Source: an uncultured Dongia sp.
GTDB taxonomy: Bacteria > Pseudomonadota > Alphaproteobacteria > Dongiales > Dongiaceae
Direction: 5' to 3'
NCBI RefSeq assembly: GCF_936916975.1
Contig: NZ_CAKZGO010000004.1
Coordinates: 496,001-560,000 of the forward strand
Length of the DNA: 64,000 nt
A model generated the notes under the pieces. It saw nothing but the letters and a program-made list of their open reading frames with translations. It was not told the origin of the DNA and did not search any database. Numbering within the stretch: the first letter of the stretch is position 1; every line of letters starts with the position of its first letter. A program made the position numbers and the translations under genes. Shown here in pieces: positions 62,171 to 64,000 of the stretch.

Positions 62171-63171
62171 AACTTGCCAGCTTGAAGAACGGGCGCCGGG
62201 ACGGTGCCTTGCACGTGGTCGATCGCAACCTGAAGCGCGCTGTGCCCGCGACCGAAATCGCGACCTTGCAGATGGCGATCGACGATTGGGCGCATGCCGA
62301 GCCGATCCTGCAGGTTTTGTCGCAACGACTGAATGACGGGCAGCTTGATGGCACGGTCGCTTTCGACCAGCAAACCTGCCTGTCGCCTTTGCCGCGGGCG
62401 TTTCAGTGGGCGGATGGGTCCGCCTATGTCAATCACGTGGCGCTGGTGCGCCAGGCGCGCAAGGCGGAGTTGCCGGACAGCTTCTGGACCGATCCGCTGA
62501 TGTATCAAGGCGGGTCGGATGGGTTCCTGGCACCCCATGATCCCATCCCGTTAATAGACCCGTCCTGGGGCGGCGATTTCGAAGCGGAGGTCGCGGTGGT
62601 GACCGGCGACGTGCCGCTGGGTGCGAGTGCCGAGGTGACAGCGGCGCAGATCCGTCTGGTCATGCTCGTGAACGATGTCTCGTTGCGCGGGCTTATCCCG
62701 GGTGAACTCGCCAAGGGCTTCGGCTTCTTTCAATCGAAGCCGGCGTCCGCTTTCTCGCCGGTCGCCGTGACGCCGGACGAATTGGGTGCGGCCTGGGACG
62801 GCAAGCGCCTGCATCGGCCGCTGCGCTCCACGCTCAACGGCGCATTGTTCGGCTGCCCGGATGCGGGAACCGATATGACCTTCGACTTCCCGACCCTGAT
62901 TGCCCATGCCGCGAAGACCCGCGCGCTATGCGCCGGCACGATCATCGGGTCGGGCACGGTATCCAATCGGGACGCGGATGGCGGCCCTGGAAAACTGGTG
63001 AGCGAAGGTGGGCGTGGCTATTCCTGCATCGCCGAGCGGCGCATGGTGGAAACGATCGCGACCGGCGCCGCGGTGACGCCCTTCCTGGGGAAGGGCGACC
63101 GGGTGCGGATCGAGATGCTGGATGAAGCGGGGGCCTCGATCTTCGGGACGATTGATCAGACAGTCGCCTGA
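62167..63171 (+). CDS. Fumarylacetoacetate hydrolase-family protein
   Basis: 334 aa. The metal and catalytic motifs WGGDFEAEVAVVTG, LVNDVSLRGL, KGFGFFQSKPASAFSPVA and GSGTVSNRD match FAH. It would split fumarylacetoacetate to fumarate and acetoacetate, the last step of tyrosine breakdown. Homogentisate dioxygenase and the isomerase are not in the window. Confidence 0.92.
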   Translation: MKLASLKNGRRDGALHVVDRNLKRAVPATEIATLQMAIDDWAHAEPILQVLSQRLNDGQLDGTVAFDQQTCLSPLPRAFQWADGSAYVNHVALVRQARKAELPDSFWTDPLMYQGGSDGFLAPHDPIPLIDPSWGGDFEAEVAVVTGDVPLGASAEVTAAQIRLVMLVNDVSLRGLIPGELAKGFGFFQSKPASAFSPVAVTPDELGAAWDGKRLHRPLRSTLNGALFGCPDAGTDMTFDFPTLIAHAAKTRALCAGTIIGSGTVSNRDADGGPGKLVSEGGRGYSCIAERRMVETIATGAAVTPFLGKGDRVRIEMLDEAGASIFGTIDQTVA

Positions 63172-63399
63172 TTACTGGTTCGGCGAGCGCTTGATGGTCT
63201 TGATCTTGCCGCGGGACTGGCCGGACATTTCGGCGATCTTGCGGTCCTGTTCTTCGATGAAGGTCTTGGCCGGATCATCGCCATCGAGGCCGCCGAGTTC
63301 CGAACCCGGCACCTTGCGGTTCGAGGTCAGGCGACCGTCTTCGTAGATCACGTCGAACAGCACGGAGCTGGTATCAACGGCTGGTTTCTTGCGCGCCAT
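63172..63399 (-). CDS. Small conserved protein of unknown function
   Basis: 75 aa, basic N-terminus MARKKPAVDTSS, then VLFDVIYEDGRLTSNRKVP and a polar tail ending IKTIKRSPNQ. GGAG six bases before ATG 63399. It looks like short alphaproteobacterial proteins of unknown role. Convergent with the FAH gene. Confidence 0.7.
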   Translation of the reverse strand: MARKKPAVDTSSVLFDVIYEDGRLTSNRKVPGSELGGLDGDDPAKTFIEEQDRKIAEMSGQSRGKIKTIKRSPNQ

Positions 63400-63500
63400 G
63401 GGAAACTCCAGTTTGGCATGAGCTGATGCGCGCGGGACCGCTGCTGTGGCGGTCGAGGGGAGCTCAAAAAAAGTCGGGCAACAAATATCGCAAAAGCAAT

Positions 63501-63524
63501 GGGGCACCAGTTTCCTGGTGCCCC
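63501..63524 (-). terminator. Terminator of the cold-shock gene
   Basis: GGGGCACCAG and CTGGTGCCCC form a perfect 10-bp stem with a four-base loop. On the minus strand ATTGCTTTTG follows. Confidence 0.75.
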
Positions 63525-63563
63525 ATCGTCGTCAGCACTGCCGAAGCAGTGCTAGGCGAAACC

Positions 63564-63773
63564 TTAGACGGCCTTGAGATTCTCGGCCGAGGTCTTGCCG
63601 CGCTTCGGGTCGCGCTGCTCTTCGTACGAGACCTTCTGGCCGTCGTTAAGAGTACCGAGACCAGCGCGCTCGACGGCCGAAATGTGGACGAAAACGTCCG
63701 GGCCGCCGTTTTCCGGCTGAATGAAACCGTAACCCTTGGTGCTGTTGAACCATTTGACAGTGCCGGTGGGCAT
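63564..63773 (-). CDS. cspA: Cold-shock protein
   Basis: 69 aa single OB-fold RNA-binding protein. RNP1 KGYGFI (13-18) and RNP2 VFVHIS (27-32) are intact. It acts as an RNA chaperone, often cold-induced. GGAGGACAGCA precedes the ATG. The upstream region is long, as in cold-regulated csp genes. Confidence 0.96.
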   Translation of the reverse strand: MPTGTVKWFNSTKGYGFIQPENGGPDVFVHISAVERAGLGTLNDGQKVSYEEQRDPKRGKTSAENLKAV

Positions 63774-64000
63774 TGCTGTCCTCCACGTAAACTAGTTGGG
63801 TGGCGCCGCTCCCCATGAGCAACGCATCAGACTGTGTCTCGATATGACGCGATCTGGGCACCCGGAGGGCGTAGCAGGTCGGCAGCACGAAGCAGAATGA
63901 CCGGCCTAAGATAGAAATTCTTACCAAAGACGCAAGAAGAAAGGCGACATGTCGTCGCGCCGATTCAGTTAAATTACTGTTATTACTTAATTTTTTATCG
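63774..64000. other. Upstream region of cspA
   Basis: No gene in 227 bases; the outer end (63900-64000) is AT-rich and probably holds the promoter. A long 5' leader is likely but no conserved cold-box is recognised. Confidence 0.45.

Noticed and set aside
1-64000. tRNA, rRNA, insertion sequences, prophage or integrase genes
   Set aside because: None were found in the intergenic regions or among the proteins on either strand.

Overview
The window is a gene-dense, high-GC chromosomal segment from an alphaproteobacterium, most likely of Rhodospirillales type. The case for this is gene order (fabD-fabG-acpP-fabF-mltG; rpsF-rpsR-rplI...dnaB-alr-mlaE-mlaF-radA-cvpA-purF; argD-argF-hslO), a CobN-type cobalamin pathway that also carries CbiD, a PAS_5-type protein, and GC-rich extragenic palindromes. 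The genus cannot be fixed from the sequence alone. There are no rRNA or tRNA genes, insertion sequences, phage genes or CRISPR arrays.

Layout. 1-2300: end of lysine/diaminopimelate synthesis (dapD truncated by the window edge, dapE) and a membrane protein. 2305-9188 (minus): an exported endonuclease/exonuclease/phosphatase-fold protein, then the fatty-acid operon fabD-fabG-acpP-fabF running into mltG and a small membrane protein. 9294-15413 (plus): a GFA-family protein, ribosomal genes rpsF-rpsR-rplI, a four-gene copper/cytochrome-oxidase assembly module, and dnaB behind a cluster of DnaA-box-like sites. 15428-22721: alr, mlaE-mlaF, radA, cvpA, purF and an SDR. 22871-28548: two tandem ABC-2 permeases, a possible structured RNA or leader, a GNAT acetyltransferase, then argD-argF-hslO. 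28611-33842: a CHASE-type sensor kinase, an uncharacterised gene behind a Fur-like palindrome, a lipoprotein, a pterin dehydratase, an ASCH protein and an MFS transporter.

34026-50750 is a cobalamin island: hupE, cobB, cobA, cbiD, cobM, cobE, cbiB (cobD), cobQ, cobO, cobN, cobW and cobP. A clear B12 riboswitch precedes cobP, so the cobP-cobW-cobN-cobO run is probably shut down by coenzyme B12. Precorrin-2 enters through CobA. CobM, CobE and CbiD act on the ring, CobB amidates, CobN chelates cobalt, CobO adenosylates, and CobQ, CbiB and CobP finish the amidation, aminopropanol attachment and nucleotide-loop activation. HupE probably supplies cobalt or nickel. The remaining ring enzymes must lie elsewhere.

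50970-59428 is more accessory: a PAS sensor kinase, an SDR without the usual catalytic Tyr, a TetR regulator with palindromic operators facing an exported RidA-like protein, a less GC-rich patch with a hydrolase and a secreted protein of unknown function, a ribbon-helix-helix gene pair, an ArsC-like protein, moaD-moaE and a PilZ-like protein. 59619-63171 is an aromatic amino-acid (tyrosine) degradation cluster: IclR regulator, hppD, a VOC protein and a fumarylacetoacetase-family hydrolase. The window closes with a small conserved protein and a cold-shock gene.

The signals most worth following are the promoter/leader/terminator unit at 24546-24747, REPIN-like inverted doublets of a GC-rich palindrome at 18145-18299 and 44326-44476, matched Gly-Arg-Glu repeats in S6 and S18, a Fur-like palindrome at 31125, DnaA boxes and a minus-strand terminator in front of dnaB, two small-ORF candidates, and an exported RidA protein lacking its catalytic Arg.
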